NCBI GenBank assembly: GCA_900120395.1
Contig: LT635552.1
Span: 124,001 to 188,000 of the forward strand
Direction of reading: 5' to 3'
DNA from: Porphyromonadaceae bacterium FC4
GTDB taxonomy: Bacteria; Bacteroidota; Bacteroidia; Bacteroidales; Porphyromonadaceae
Length of the DNA stretch: 64,000 nt
Shown one piece after another: positions 43,778 to 53,016 of the stretch (position 1 is the first letter of the stretch; every line of letters begins with the position of its first letter). Below the pieces are notes generated by a model. That model was given only the letters and a program-made list of their open reading frames with translations, made no database searches and was not told where the DNA came from. Position numbers and translations under genes: made by a program.

Positions 43778-44791
43778 ATGATTAGCAAACCATTTTCAGG
43801 CATACTCTTGGCATGCTGGGGGCTCCTCTTCGGACCACCTGCCATGGGTCAACAAAAAGAGCAGGCACCTGTACACAAAGCAATAACCGCGGCGTCGGAC
43901 TCAGTAACAAAGGTGAGTGACGTACCGGACATCTCCTCTCTTTTTGCCAACAACCTCACACTGGCTGACAAGAAAAAGATACTCGACTACGCCACAGCAA
44001 TGAATGAGTCGGTCGGGTACGGAGTCTCCTCCCGGGAAAACCTGGAGTACCCCGCCATCGATCTGTACGGCGAGGAGTCGTGGACGAAGTACGTCAATCC
44101 TTTTGCAGGGATGAAGGACGTAGAGATCCCAAGCAACTACGATATCAACTGCAAGGACTTTGCCTACCCGCTGGATGGCGTCCGGAGAGTGAACAGCCGC
44201 TACGGATACCGCTCCAGATACAGACGGATGCACTACGGGATTGACCTCAAGCTCCATGTCGGAGACACCGTGCGCTCGTGCTTTGATGGTCGGGTACGCA
44301 TCGTGGACTATGAGCGCCGCGGCTATGGCAAGTACGTGGTTGTCCGCCACCCGAATGGCTTTGAGACCGTCTATGGGCACCTCAGTAAGCAGACCGTGCA
44401 GGAGGGTGACATCGTCCGCGCAGGTGACCCGATAGGACTGGGTGGGAACACGGGACGCTCCACCGGACCTCACCTACACCTGGAGATGAGGTTCATGGGG
44501 ATCGCCGTGAACCCCGAGCAGGTCATTGACTTTATGAACGGTGTCCCCGTCAATGAGGTCTATGCTTTCTCCAACCGATCCGGTAGGAAGAGCACGACCA
44601 GAGTGGCTCAAAAAGCCAAAACCAGCGGTGGCGCCGGCGGGGATATCAAAGTGGTAAAAGTCCGCAAGGGAGACACACTCGGTAAGATCGCCCGACAAAA
44701 CGGCACCACGGTGAAGAAGCTATGCCAGCTCAACGGTATCTCCACCAAGACAACGCTCAGGATCGGACGCTCGCTCCGAGTAAGCGAATAA
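43778..44791 (+). CDS. M23 family metallopeptidase with LysM domain
   Basis: This 337-residue envelope protein has a signal peptide (about 1-24), a short linker, an M23 peptidase domain (about 130-255) with zinc ligands in MHYGIDL and GPHLHLEM, and a C-terminal LysM domain (about 290-335; VRKGDTLGKIARQNGTTVKK) that binds peptidoglycan. It probably cuts peptide cross-links in the cell wall or activates amidases. The zinc ligands are complete, so it should be active. A terminator follows the stop by 63 bases. Confidence 0.92.
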   Translation: MISKPFSGILLACWGLLFGPPAMGQQKEQAPVHKAITAASDSVTKVSDVPDISSLFANNLTLADKKKILDYATAMNESVGYGVSSRENLEYPAIDLYGEESWTKYVNPFAGMKDVEIPSNYDINCKDFAYPLDGVRRVNSRYGYRSRYRRMHYGIDLKLHVGDTVRSCFDGRVRIVDYERRGYGKYVVVRHPNGFETVYGHLSKQTVQEGDIVRAGDPIGLGGNTGRSTGPHLHLEMRFMGIAVNPEQVIDFMNGVPVNEVYAFSNRSGRKSTTRVAQKAKTSGGAGGDIKVVKVRKGDTLGKIARQNGTTVKKLCQLNGISTKTTLRIGRSLRVSE

Positions 44792-44854
44792 GTACCCACG
44801 ACCTCCGCACCCGCTGGTAAACCAAGATCGATCTGCAGGTGCTCAGGACAGAAC

Positions 44855-44895
44855 AGCCCCCCTGGCTCAGCATACAGCTCAGTCAGGGGGCTTTT
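44855..44895 (+). terminator. Terminator after the M23 gene
   Basis: AGCCCCCCTG pairs with CAGGGGGCT, followed by TTTTATACC. Confidence 0.8.
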
Positions 44896-44919
44896 ATACC
44901 AACATTGTTTCCAAGCATC

Positions 44920-45972
44920 ATGACCAAGAGACACACCACACGACATCTACTGACGCTCACTCTGGCAATCCTTTCGGCATCAGTGACCGGCACGCTTAGG
45001 GGGAGTGCGCAAGGACATCCGGGGGCTTTTTCGCACAGCCTGGAGGTCTACTCTCATTTTGACAACCGTGAGTACGACTCGAGCCCCTACGAGTCAGGCT
45101 ACACCGTGGCAGGCATCTGGGTCACGCCCAAGCTCACGTGGGACTGGCAGGACACCCACTCACTACACCTCGGCGTCAGTGCTTTCAAGCAGTACGGCAC
45201 TACCAAGACGCTGGACAAGGTCTCTCTCGTCGCCTACTACCAACTCCAAAAGGAGAGGTGGAAGCTGACCGCCGGCATCTTTGACAAGAAGCTGGCGTAC
45301 AAAAACACTACTGACCGCTTCGTAACCGACAAGATCTACCTGCTGACCCCCCTCATATCCGGGCTGTTGGTCAGCTACGATGCCGGCCAAGACCGCTACG
45401 CCAATATCTGGGTCGACTGGACGCACCAAAAGGCAGTGGGAGTGCGCGAACGCTTCCATGCCGGTATCACCACCTCATACGCCCTGGGGTTGTTCTTCAC
45501 CACCTCGACGTGGAGCATGCTGCACGTAGCAGCGGAGGAGCGCCCCGAAGTAGCCTCGGGAGTGATCGAGGACCTGCAGGCGGAAATCCTGGCGGGATAC
45601 CGGTGGCGCCCCACAGAGCGGATGAAATTGTCGCTCGCAGTAGGTGGATACGGCAGCTTTGAGCGAGACCGGGTGGCGCAACAATCATACAAGTCCGCCG
45701 GGCTGCTCGCTGAGCTCTTGGTGCAGTACCGGAGCATAGGGCTCGAGGGCTACACCTACTACGGCTCGGGACATCAGAAGCTCCGAAAGCAATATGGCGA
45801 GCTACTGTATCAGGAAAATCCGTTATTGCAGTCACGCTCCTACACCCAGGCGGTAGGCTTTTGGCAGATCTACGACCGCGAAGGTGTCAACCTCCGACTG
45901 GATCTCGCCCTGCATCTGATCCCCGAGGGCCTCTTTTCCCACCAGGCGCTTACCCTAAACATTCGGCTCTGA
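44920..45972 (+). CDS. Unknown envelope protein, probably an outer membrane beta-barrel
   Basis: I do not recognise the family. The 350-residue protein starts with a signal peptide (about 1-32, LLTLTLAILSASVTG) and then has repeated amphipathic strands rich in tyrosine and tryptophan (SLEVYSHFDNREYDS; YTVAGIWVTPKLTWDWQD; WKLTAGIFDKKLAY), as in small outer membrane barrels. It ends LTLNIRL. The ATG at 44920 is chosen; the longer frame from 44839 crosses the terminator. The start is only 25 bases after that terminator and no promoter box is visible, so read-through from the M23 gene is possible. Confidence 0.6.
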   Translation: MTKRHTTRHLLTLTLAILSASVTGTLRGSAQGHPGAFSHSLEVYSHFDNREYDSSPYESGYTVAGIWVTPKLTWDWQDTHSLHLGVSAFKQYGTTKTLDKVSLVAYYQLQKERWKLTAGIFDKKLAYKNTTDRFVTDKIYLLTPLISGLLVSYDAGQDRYANIWVDWTHQKAVGVRERFHAGITTSYALGLFFTTSTWSMLHVAAEERPEVASGVIEDLQAEILAGYRWRPTERMKLSLAVGGYGSFERDRVAQQSYKSAGLLAELLVQYRSIGLEGYTYYGSGHQKLRKQYGELLYQENPLLQSRSYTQAVGFWQIYDREGVNLRLDLALHLIPEGLFSHQALTLNIRL

Positions 45973-46021
45973 CGTCCCCGGTACATTACGGCATCAAGTA
46001 CCGCATGGGGGGCGAACTAAG

Positions 46022-46176
46022 GAAGACGACAAGCCATCAAGTCCCTTTATTTTTGTCGCTCGCTGAGGACGAAAAAATTTGACGGATAGAAGCGAAATGT
46101 TTCCAGTAGGAAAGAAAAATGTTTCACGGATAGTAGCGGTCTGTTTCCTACTGGAAACTTTTTTAGTACACGTCAC
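46022..46176 (+). repeat. Family A repeat with extended flanks, copy 1
   Basis: The two-unit core is at 46072-46164 (boxes at 46082 and 46126, period 44; second hairpin loop inverted). The flanks GAAGACGACAAGCCATCAAG on the left and AGTACACGTCA on the right recur around the copy at 59858-60013, making an element of about 155 bases. Confidence 0.88.
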
Positions 46177-46212
46177 CCTGCAAAAGGCAGAAAGTGGTGT
46201 TACTTTTTTGGG

Positions 46213-46220
46213 TACCTTTG
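46213..46220 (+). promoter_or_regulatory. Promoter -7 box for the PD40-NfeD-FloA operon
   Basis: TACCTTTG, 27 bases before the ATG at 46247; this excludes the longer in-frame start at 46079. Confidence 0.65.
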
Positions 46221-46246
46221 GTAATAAAGAAGGAACAAACGTACGG

Positions 46247-47494
46247 ATGAATAAACATAGACGAAGACTTACCCTGGCTCTGACCCTTTTGCTTCCGCTG
46301 TCAGCACTTGCTTTTGTCGAGCCGCCACCCGCCATGGAGAGCGCTCTGAACGCCCTTAGCAGTGGTGATCCTCATCCGGCGGAAGAGCTACTGAGCACTC
46401 TGAGCAATAGGCAAAAGCGTGCTTTCGAAAACCGTCTGCTAGCTGCTCAAGTGGCGCTCACCCACATGGACATAGAGACAGCCCACAAGGAGCTAAGCGC
46501 TATCAAGGAGCGAGAGATTACCGACAGCCTGACCTACCGGCGCATCGCGGACCAAATCAACACCGCTGAACGAATGCTCGGAGCCATGCAGAGCATCCGG
46601 CTACTGGACTCTCTACAGCTCGGACAGACGGACGACCTCCTGCAGAGACAGCGGAGGGACTTTGGAGCTCTGGGGCAGACCGACAGGAGCAGCTACGTCG
46701 CCAACGGAGGGCAGGTGCGCTGGACCGTCCTGCCAAATGAGGAGGGGGGCACCACCTTTGGGCTCGTCACACTACTGGGGGACGGCAGCTGGGACGAAGC
46801 CAACATCCAGAGGATAGAGATCAAGGGACTGGATCCCACCGGTCAGGTGAGCAGTCCGTTCTTGATGCCGGATGGCAGGACGCTCTACTTCAGCTACTCG
46901 GGTCCGGGCACCCTAGGCGGCTCAGACATCTACGTCAGCCGCTACGATGCAGCCAACCACTCCCTCCTAGTACCTCAGCAGCTGCCTCTGCCGATCAACT
47001 CTTTTGCTGACGACTACGGCTACATCCTGGATGAGGAGACCGGCATCGCTTCATTCATCACGGAGCAGCACTCTCCCGCCGGCATGGGTAAGTACGTGGT
47101 GTACCGGCGTACCCAGGGTGACAGTGCGACCGAGTTTTTGGACTCCGTACCGGTGCAGCCGGCAGAGCGACCCATCGCCGACCTCCTTAGCGTGCAGCAC
47201 GAAGCAGCCACACCCACCACCTCGGAGACGGCACCCCTCTTCTATATCGCAACAAAGCCCGTCCGCTCTGAGGCGGACCTCACGAGCAGCTCCGCTCGCG
47301 CGGTACTCGGCAGATACCTGCGCATGCACGATGCGCACCAAAAACTCCTACAGAGACTCCGGCAGCTCAGGCAAAGCAGCGACCCCCGATCCATGGAGGC
47401 AGAAATCCTCGCACTGGAAGAACAAGAGATGGTGTACCACAAAGAGCTCAACGCTCTAAGGAACGAAGTCATCAAACAAGAGCTTAACTTATGA
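46247..47494 (+). CDS. PD40/beta-propeller-type secreted protein
   Basis: This 415-residue protein has a signal peptide (MNKHRRRLTLALTLLLPLSA), a helical region (about 30-130) with repeat-like ALxxxDxxxAxxxL patterns, and a beta region with the PD40 signature MPDGRTLYFSYSGPGTLGG then SDIYVSRYD (about 205-230). It ends in a coiled coil (about 360-415). PD40 repeats occur in Bacteroidota envelope proteins near OmpA-like factors. Its stop overlaps the NfeD-like gene start as ATGA, linking it to membrane-raft proteins. The function is unknown. Confidence 0.65.
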   Translation: MNKHRRRLTLALTLLLPLSALAFVEPPPAMESALNALSSGDPHPAEELLSTLSNRQKRAFENRLLAAQVALTHMDIETAHKELSAIKEREITDSLTYRRIADQINTAERMLGAMQSIRLLDSLQLGQTDDLLQRQRRDFGALGQTDRSSYVANGGQVRWTVLPNEEGGTTFGLVTLLGDGSWDEANIQRIEIKGLDPTGQVSSPFLMPDGRTLYFSYSGPGTLGGSDIYVSRYDAANHSLLVPQQLPLPINSFADDYGYILDEETGIASFITEQHSPAGMGKYVVYRRTQGDSATEFLDSVPVQPAERPIADLLSVQHEAATPTTSETAPLFYIATKPVRSEADLTSSSARAVLGRYLRMHDAHQKLLQRLRQLRQSSDPRSMEAEILALEEQEMVYHKELNALRNEVIKQELNL

Positions 47495-48006
47495 CCCTCA
47501 CGACGCTGATCATTATCCTGGCTGTAGCCAGCGTGGTTGTAGCCGCCCTGGCATTAGGCGAGCTGTTCCTCTTTCCCGGCTTTGGCATCTCCGGTCTTTT
47601 GGCACTCCTCGGCTTCATCGGCATCGGCTGGTACCTGCTCCGGATCGGTCAGGTCGGTCTTGCCGTCGGCTTCATCGTCGCGTGCCTGCTCTTTTTCATC
47701 ATCGGCTTTTGGATCATGAGCCGCCGCAAAGTACTGGGCAAGATCGCCCTGGACAAGTCGGTCGACGAAGTGGTCAACACCCTGCCCCCCGACTTCACCA
47801 AGGGGAAAAGAGGCATCGCCAAGAGCAGACTGGCACCGGGTGGAAACATCCTGGTAGACGACCAAATCTTCTACGCCGAGTCGGAGGAGGGCTTCATCAT
47901 AGAGGACACACCCATCTACATCTCTCGCATCGCAAATAACAAGATCTTCGTCCGTATGGACAAAGAAAAGATATACGAAAACCCAAACAATCTACCCAAA
48001 CCCTAA
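47491..48006 (+). CDS. NfeD-like membrane protein
   Basis: This 171-residue protein has four hydrophobic segments (about 4-85) and a C-terminal OB-fold-like domain (about 110-165; GKRGIAKSRLAPGGNILVDD). NfeD proteins are partners of flotillin-type proteins, and floA is the next gene (19 bases). The short form here lacks the N-terminal protease of long NfeD. It is translationally coupled to the PD40 gene upstream. Confidence 0.85.
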   Translation: MTLTTLIIILAVASVVVAALALGELFLFPGFGISGLLALLGFIGIGWYLLRIGQVGLAVGFIVACLLFFIIGFWIMSRRKVLGKIALDKSVDEVVNTLPPDFTKGKRGIAKSRLAPGGNILVDDQIFYAESEEGFIIEDTPIYISRIANNKIFVRMDKEKIYENPNNLPKP

Positions 48007-48025
48007 GCTGATCGGACTATAAATT

Positions 48026-49054
48026 ATGCCAAACTTTATCGCACTATGGGGCGTGATGGCGGTCATCGTTATCATCTTCCTCCTAATCTTTTTCAGATAC
48101 TTCCCGATCCTCCTCTGGATCTCTGCCACCGCATCGGGCGTACGCATATCCTTGTGGCAGCTCTTCTTGATGAGGATCCGAAACGTTCCTCCCGGTGTAA
48201 TCGCCAAGGCCATGGTCGAGGGACACAAGGCAGGTCTCAAGCTCTCCCGCGACGAGCTCGAGGCACACTACCTGGCGGGAGGTCACGTCGAGCAGGTGGT
48301 CCACGCACTGGTGAGTGCCAGCAAGGCCAACATCGACCTCCCCTTTGGCATGGCTGCGGCGATAGACCTCGCCGGGCGCGATGTCTTTGACGCGGTGCAG
48401 ATGTCCGTGAACCCCAAGGTGATCGACACCCCACCCGTCACGGCTGTTGCCAAGGACGGCATCCAGCTCATCGCCAAGGCGAGAGTGACCGTGCGTGCCA
48501 ATATCAACCAACTGGTCGGAGGTGCAGGAGAGGAGACTGTGCTTGCCCGTGTGGGAGAGGGGATCGTCTCCAGCATTGGTTCGTCTGAGCGGCACACCGT
48601 GGTCCTGGAGAACCCCGACTCCATCAGCAAGCTCGTCCTCCGAAAAGGGCTCGACGCAGGCACCGCTTTTGAGATCCTCTCCATCGATATCGCCGACATC
48701 GACATCGGCAAAAACATCGGTGCCGTCCTACAGATGGACCAGGCACAAGCCGACAAAAACATCGCCCAGGCCAAGGCCGAAGAGCGCCGCGCCATGGCGG
48801 TAGCCCAAGAGCAGGAGATGCGCGCACTCGCACAGCAGGCACGCGCCAAGGTCATCGAGGCAGAGGCAGAGATTCCCCTCGCCATGGCAGAAGCCTTCAG
48901 GAGCGGCAACCTCGGCATCATGGACTACTACCGCATGAAAAACATCGAGTCCGACACCCAGATGCGAGAGGCGATAGCTAAGCCGGTACCGTACGGAAGT
49001 GCGGACAAACAGATCTCCAAGGACGACGAGCGAGACAACCACAAAAAGCACTAA
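48026..49054 (+). CDS. floA: Flotillin-like protein FloA
   Basis: FloA scaffolds membrane microdomains. The 342-residue protein has one N-terminal membrane segment (about 5-35), an SPFH-type core (about 60-240; [40 protein letters not shown]), and an alanine/glutamate-rich coiled coil (about 240-300; [20 protein letters not shown]). The form matches the YqfA/FloA group. Together with the NfeD-like protein upstream it makes the well-known NfeD-FloA pair. A nucleoside phosphorylase gene starts 17 bases later. Confidence 0.94.
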   Translation: MPNFIALWGVMAVIVIIFLLIFFRYFPILLWISATASGVRISLWQLFLMRIRNVPPGVIAKAMVEGHKAGLKLSRDELEAHYLAGGHVEQVVHALVSASKANIDLPFGMAAAIDLAGRDVFDAVQMSVNPKVIDTPPVTAVAKDGIQLIAKARVTVRANINQLVGGAGEETVLARVGEGIVSSIGSSERHTVVLENPDSISKLVLRKGLDAGTAFEILSIDIADIDIGKNIGAVLQMDQAQADKNIAQAKAEERRAMAVAQEQEMRALAQQARAKVIEAEAEIPLAMAEAFRSGNLGIMDYYRMKNIESDTQMREAIAKPVPYGSADKQISKDDERDNHKKH

Positions 49055-49071
49055 GATACAACTCAAAAATC

Positions 49072-49953
49072 ATGAACGACAAATTCGTAATCCCCTCATC
49101 CGAGCTGATCATCAACGAGGACGGCTCCATATTTCACCTACACATCAAGCCCGAGGACCTTGCTGACAAGCTCGTCATCTGCGGCGATCCTAGCCGTGTA
49201 GACAAGATCGCCTCCTACTTCGACACACAGGAGGTCAACGTCTCCAGCCGGGAGTTTCACACCATCACCGGTACCTACAAGGGCAAGCGCATCACCGCAC
49301 TCTCGCACGGCATAGGCGGAGACAACATCGAGATCGTCATGAACGAACTGGATGCACTCGCCAACATCGACTTTGAGACCCGGACCGCAAAAGACGAGCA
49401 CCGCACCCTCACCGTCGTCCGAATCGGCACCAGCGGTGGACTCCAGGACAACACCCCCATAGGCTCCTACGTCGCAGCGGAGTATGCCATCGGCTTTGAC
49501 GGGGTCATTCACTTCTATGCAGATGCTGACAAGGTGGTCGACCACCCCTTTGAGGAGGCTCTGACACATCAGCTCGAGTGGAAGATCGACGGACTCAAGC
49601 CCTACGCCATCAAAGCTCCGGAGGACCTGGTGGCACAGATCACCGACGGTACGGACATCGTCCACGGCTGTACCATCGCCTGCAACGGCTTTTATGCACC
49701 GCAGGGCAGACGCCTCAGAGGCAAGCTTGCAGACCCGGAGCTCAACCAAAAGGTCATGGCATTCGAGCACGAAGGCCGACGGATCACCAACTTCGAGATG
49801 GAGTCCTCCGCACTCGCCGGACTGGCTGCCATCCTGGGGCACAGAGCGCTCACCGTCTGCACCATCATCGCAGGGCGCAAGAGCGAAAACATGAACACCT
49901 CCTACAAGGACTCGCTCAGCAACCTCATCGAGACCGTACTGGATCGGATCTGA
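49072..49953 (+). CDS. Nucleoside phosphorylase (uridine phosphorylase-like)
   Basis: This 293-residue enzyme of the PNP/UDP family splits nucleosides with phosphate. The motifs are VICGDPSRVDKIASYF (phosphate loop), ALSHGIGGDNIEIVMNEL, VRIGTSGGLQ and ITNFEMESSALAGLA (ribose-binding Met-Glu-Ser). Details favour the uridine phosphorylase branch, but a purine substrate is not excluded. It follows floA by 17 bases and ends at a strong terminator, so it is probably the last gene of that operon. Confidence 0.88.
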   Translation: MNDKFVIPSSELIINEDGSIFHLHIKPEDLADKLVICGDPSRVDKIASYFDTQEVNVSSREFHTITGTYKGKRITALSHGIGGDNIEIVMNELDALANIDFETRTAKDEHRTLTVVRIGTSGGLQDNTPIGSYVAAEYAIGFDGVIHFYADADKVVDHPFEEALTHQLEWKIDGLKPYAIKAPEDLVAQITDGTDIVHGCTIACNGFYAPQGRRLRGKLADPELNQKVMAFEHEGRRITNFEMESSALAGLAAILGHRALTVCTIIAGRKSENMNTSYKDSLSNLIETVLDRI

Positions 49954-49972
49954 TCCGACCGGACATCAAGAC

Positions 49973-50010
49973 AAAAGGAGACAGCCACCAAGTGGTCTGT
50001 CTCCTTTTTT
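49973..50010 (+). terminator. Terminator after the phosphorylase gene
   Basis: AAAGGAGACAG pairs with CTGTCTCCTTT around a CCAC/GTGG inner stem; a T run follows. Confidence 0.88.
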
Positions 50011-50063
50011 CACCTCAAAAAACACCAACCTATAGATCCCTGAAAAACAAACGGATAGGGATG

Positions 50064-50157
50064 CAAAAAAGTTTCCTACTGGAAACCGTTTGCTACTATC
50101 CGTCAAATCGTTTTCTTTCCTACTGGAAACTTTTCGCTACTATCCGTCAAATTTTTT
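50064..50157 (-). repeat. Family A repeat, two units, reverse orientation
   Basis: Inverse ATCCGT boxes end at 50103 and 50147 (period 44). Family B cluster 5 follows directly. Confidence 0.9.
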
Positions 50158-50178
50158 CACGTCCTCCGAGCCGATCGT

Positions 50179-50427
50179 TTAGCGACCCCTGCGGGGTCGT
50201 TTATTGATTGGGTGGTCCGCTCTCTCCCCGGGGTCTTCGGTGCTGCGCACCTCGACACCCGGGCTATGAAAGAACGACCCCTGGCGGGGTCGGCATACTC
50301 CAAAATAACGGGGCGGTGATTTGAAAAAGCGGTGGTTGGTGGCACCCTGGCGGGGTCGGCATACCCAAAATAACGGGGCGGTGATTTGGAGAAGCGGTGG
50401 TTGGTAGCACCCCTACGGGGTCGGCAG
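50179..50427. repeat. Family B cluster 5 with a tandem duplication
   Basis: The cluster starts with GCGACCCCTGCGGGGTCG and GGTCTTCGGTGCTGCGCACC, and ends with CACCCCTACGGGGTCGG. A 66-bp unit is repeated twice inside it (50281-50347 and 50348-50412). Confidence 0.78.
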
Positions 50428-50447
50428 ATCCGGACCGGTGGAGACGG

Positions 50448-50487
50448 GATGAGGGTGCATCAAAACGCTGTTTGATGCACCCTCATC
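50448..50487. terminator. Strong hairpin downstream of the Sus operon
   Basis: GATGAGGGTGCATCAAA (50448-50464) pairs perfectly with its inverse (50471-50487). It lies 71 bases past the end of the minus-strand SusE-like gene. The T-rich side is on the plus strand. Confidence 0.65.
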
Positions 50488-50558
50488 TTTCAATTCTTCA
50501 TCGGAGCCATCGGATCGGAGGGCAAAGCTGCTGATCCGATGGTCGACTTGTCGTCAGA

Positions 50559-51386
50559 CTAGTCGAGCCGGGTCAGCTTGTAGACCAGGGTATGGGCTGC
50601 ACTTTTGGGGTGATGTACCTTAAACTGCCATACCTTTGCTGCAGCATCGTAGGTGGACTCCACAAGCGGGAACTCCGCCCAGCCAATTACCTCTAGCTTA
50701 CTTACGGCATGGGTCTCCGGGTCAAAGCTGATCTGTGCCCTATCATTGAAGACGCCATAAAGGAAGTACCCGACGACCGTGTACTTGCTAACCGTCTCTA
50801 GGACGTAGTCCTCTGCGCCCTGAGCAATGTAGACACTGTAGTCCGGCCATATCGTATTCTCCAGGATCTCGTACTTGTATCTGCCCTCGTAAGCACTTCT
50901 CTCAAGCAGATTGAGGGTAACGGCACCGAAGTTTCCACTCACGGTATATCCGCCTTGATTGGCTCCATCGATCTGGACCTTGACAGCCTTGGCGTCACTG
51001 GTGAGAGTCCCGGTCTTGACCTTGGCTACAACGGGCGCATCGCGCTCACCTTTCTTGATGGTCACGGTGGCAGGGACTTCGATCTCGCTCTGCGCTAAAG
51101 CGTTTTTAGCAGGAGCGACTGCCTTGATCTTGACCACGATGTCCTCCTGGGCCACATCCTTAGCGGCTAGGTGGACGGTGAAGAGCTGTACCTCTTTTAC
51201 CGGCTCATCCGTCAGTACAGAGAGTACTCTATTGGTAGATAAACCCTTGACCTCTAGGATCTTTTTGGTCTCGAGGTCCTCGGCACGCAGTCCGTACTCC
51301 CCATTTTCCCATGGCGTATCGGTGAGACACGAAGAAAGGGGGATGAGAAGCAGCAGACTCAGAAGGGTAGTATATATTTTATTCAT
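50559..51386 (-). CDS. SusE-like surface lipoprotein with DUF1735-type domain
   Basis: This 275-residue lipoprotein has a signal peptide ending in the lipobox LSSC (MNKIYTTLLSLLLLIPLSSC). A DUF1735-type region (about 35-130; VLTDEPVKEVQLFTVHLAAK, VTIKKGERDAPVVAKVKTGT) is followed by a beta-rich C-terminal domain (about 140-275). It is the third gene of the SusC-SusD operon, as expected for outer-surface glycan-binding lipoproteins. The ATG at 51386 is preferred to 51401. The ligand is unknown. Confidence 0.8.
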   Translation of the reverse strand: MNKIYTTLLSLLLLIPLSSCLTDTPWENGEYGLRAEDLETKKILEVKGLSTNRVLSVLTDEPVKEVQLFTVHLAAKDVAQEDIVVKIKAVAPAKNALAQSEIEVPATVTIKKGERDAPVVAKVKTGTLTSDAKAVKVQIDGANQGGYTVSGNFGAVTLNLLERSAYEGRYKYEILENTIWPDYSVYIAQGAEDYVLETVSKYTVVGYFLYGVFNDRAQISFDPETHAVSKLEVIGWAEFPLVESTYDAAAKVWQFKVHHPKSAAHTLVYKLTRLD

Positions 51387-51422
51387 AGTTCTATCTTTCA
51401 TTTAGAAGTTTGGAAAAGGTCC

Positions 51423-52988
51423 TCAGTTCATCCAGAATATTTTATCCTTCTGTGGATCTTTGCCCTTAGGCATATTCACCTTGTTGGAGGTCGTCTCACT
51501 GGTCGGATACACCAGTCGGTAGGGGATGTGCTTGCCTCCAAGCTGTCGGTGCAGCGACTTGGGCAGGTCATCCGGGATACCGGTGCGTCGGTAGTCGGCA
51601 AAGGCTTCGGCGCCATTGATACCGGTCATGGCGATGTACTTTTGCTGCATGATCAGCTTGAGCTTGTCGGTCGCTCTATCCCAGTTGGCAGTACGGTCGA
51701 TGAAGTCGGTGACGACGCCATCCAGTGTTTCCTGCCAACCTCCGACCTCACCCTCGCGGGCTAGGACTTTTTCGAATCGACCCACTTCGAGCCAGAGGAA
51801 GGACTCCTTGACTGCAGCTCTGTATGCCTGCTCGGCGTTTCCGGCAAGCAGCCCGCGCTGGATCGCCTCAGCCTGGAGGAAGAGACTCTCAAAGGAGGGA
51901 AGGATCCAGATAGGAGCATCAATCCCCTTGGCGAGACCAGGTCCGGAAACCATGCTGGTCATATTGGGCATGTGCTTGTCCTTCTCCTCTTGGTCTTGCT
52001 CACCAAACGGGATGCCGAGGTAGCCTGCTCCTTCTTCGTCATTGATCTCGCGGAAGAAGTAGCCCAGGCGCGGGTCCTTTGTGCTCTCCAGTAGTCCGAC
52101 GATGTAGGCATTTGCGCGGAAGAAGTCGTCCTTGAGCTTACCGTCCACACCTCTGTAGAAGTGGTTCCAGAAAGGATTCTGGCGGTCGTTGTCCTTCTTG
52201 AAGCCGAGATGGACTTCGGCAGACTCTCCTGAGCCGAGGAAGCCGGCACCATTGGCAACGATCTTGTCGATCTCAGCCTTGGCGGTAGCCTGGTCCACAT
52301 TCACGAGGCGGAGTGCCAGGCGCAGGTGAACGGTGTTGCCAAACTTTCTCCACTTGCTCATGTCGCCGTTGAAGATCGCGTCGCTCGCCTTGAGGTTGAG
52401 CTCAGAGCCGGCGTCAGCGGTCTTGAAGAGCTCATCCGCAGTGTTGAGCTTTTCGAACAAAGCCTTGTACACGTCGGCGCCCTTGTCGTACTTGGGAGCC
52501 AGCACCCCGTCCTTGAAGGCCTCGGTGTAGATGATCTCGTCGTAGCTGTCCACCAGCATGGAGTAGTGGATGCACTGTAGGACTAGGGAGATGCCCTGGA
52601 AGCCCTTGGCCTCTGCCTCTACGGCTTTCTGCTCTACGCGGGTGAGGTTGTATAGAATGTCGTAGCTGTTTTCCCAATTTTCCTGGGCAAAGGTAGAGGT
52701 GATCAGGTACGCCTCTTGGTCGGCGTTGGAGCCGTACTTACCGCTTCGTGCCCAGTAGCCCAGCCACATGTTGTAGGTATTTCCGGCGGGATTATACCCA
52801 CGCAGGGTGTAGGAGCTCAGCACCTTGGCAGTGTTGAGCTGTGCCAGAGGTAGGAGCTTGTCAGGCTGCATGTTTTCATCGACCGGGTTATTGGGGTTTT
52901 CGTTGATGCCGTCAATGCTGCAGCCTGTGGCACCTACAGCCAAAACCAGTATTACCAGTGCGGTATATGTTTTTCGTATGATATTCAT
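51423..52988 (-). CDS. SusD/RagB-family nutrient-binding lipoprotein
   Basis: This 521-residue lipoprotein has a signal peptide with lipobox VGATGC (cysteine at about 23), then the helical SusD fold: NPNNPVDENMQPDKLLPLAQ, YNMWLGYWARSGKYGSNADQ, YDEIIYTEAF and KWRKFGNTVHLRLALRLVN. It resembles the SusD-like_2 branch. SusD caps the SusC barrel at the cell surface and delivers the substrate. It lies 28 bases after susC. Substrate (glycan or peptide) is not evident. Confidence 0.92.
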   Translation of the reverse strand: MNIIRKTYTALVILVLAVGATGCSIDGINENPNNPVDENMQPDKLLPLAQLNTAKVLSSYTLRGYNPAGNTYNMWLGYWARSGKYGSNADQEAYLITSTFAQENWENSYDILYNLTRVEQKAVEAEAKGFQGISLVLQCIHYSMLVDSYDEIIYTEAFKDGVLAPKYDKGADVYKALFEKLNTADELFKTADAGSELNLKASDAIFNGDMSKWRKFGNTVHLRLALRLVNVDQATAKAEIDKIVANGAGFLGSGESAEVHLGFKKDNDRQNPFWNHFYRGVDGKLKDDFFRANAYIVGLLESTKDPRLGYFFREINDEEGAGYLGIPFGEQDQEEKDKHMPNMTSMVSGPGLAKGIDAPIWILPSFESLFLQAEAIQRGLLAGNAEQAYRAAVKESFLWLEVGRFEKVLAREGEVGGWQETLDGVVTDFIDRTANWDRATDKLKLIMQQKYIAMTGINGAEAFADYRRTGIPDDLPKSLHRQLGGKHIPYRLVYPTSETTSNKVNMPKGKDPQKDKIFWMN

Positions 52989-53016
52989 AGTCTGTTATAT
53001 CCTTAGAGTGTTGTCA

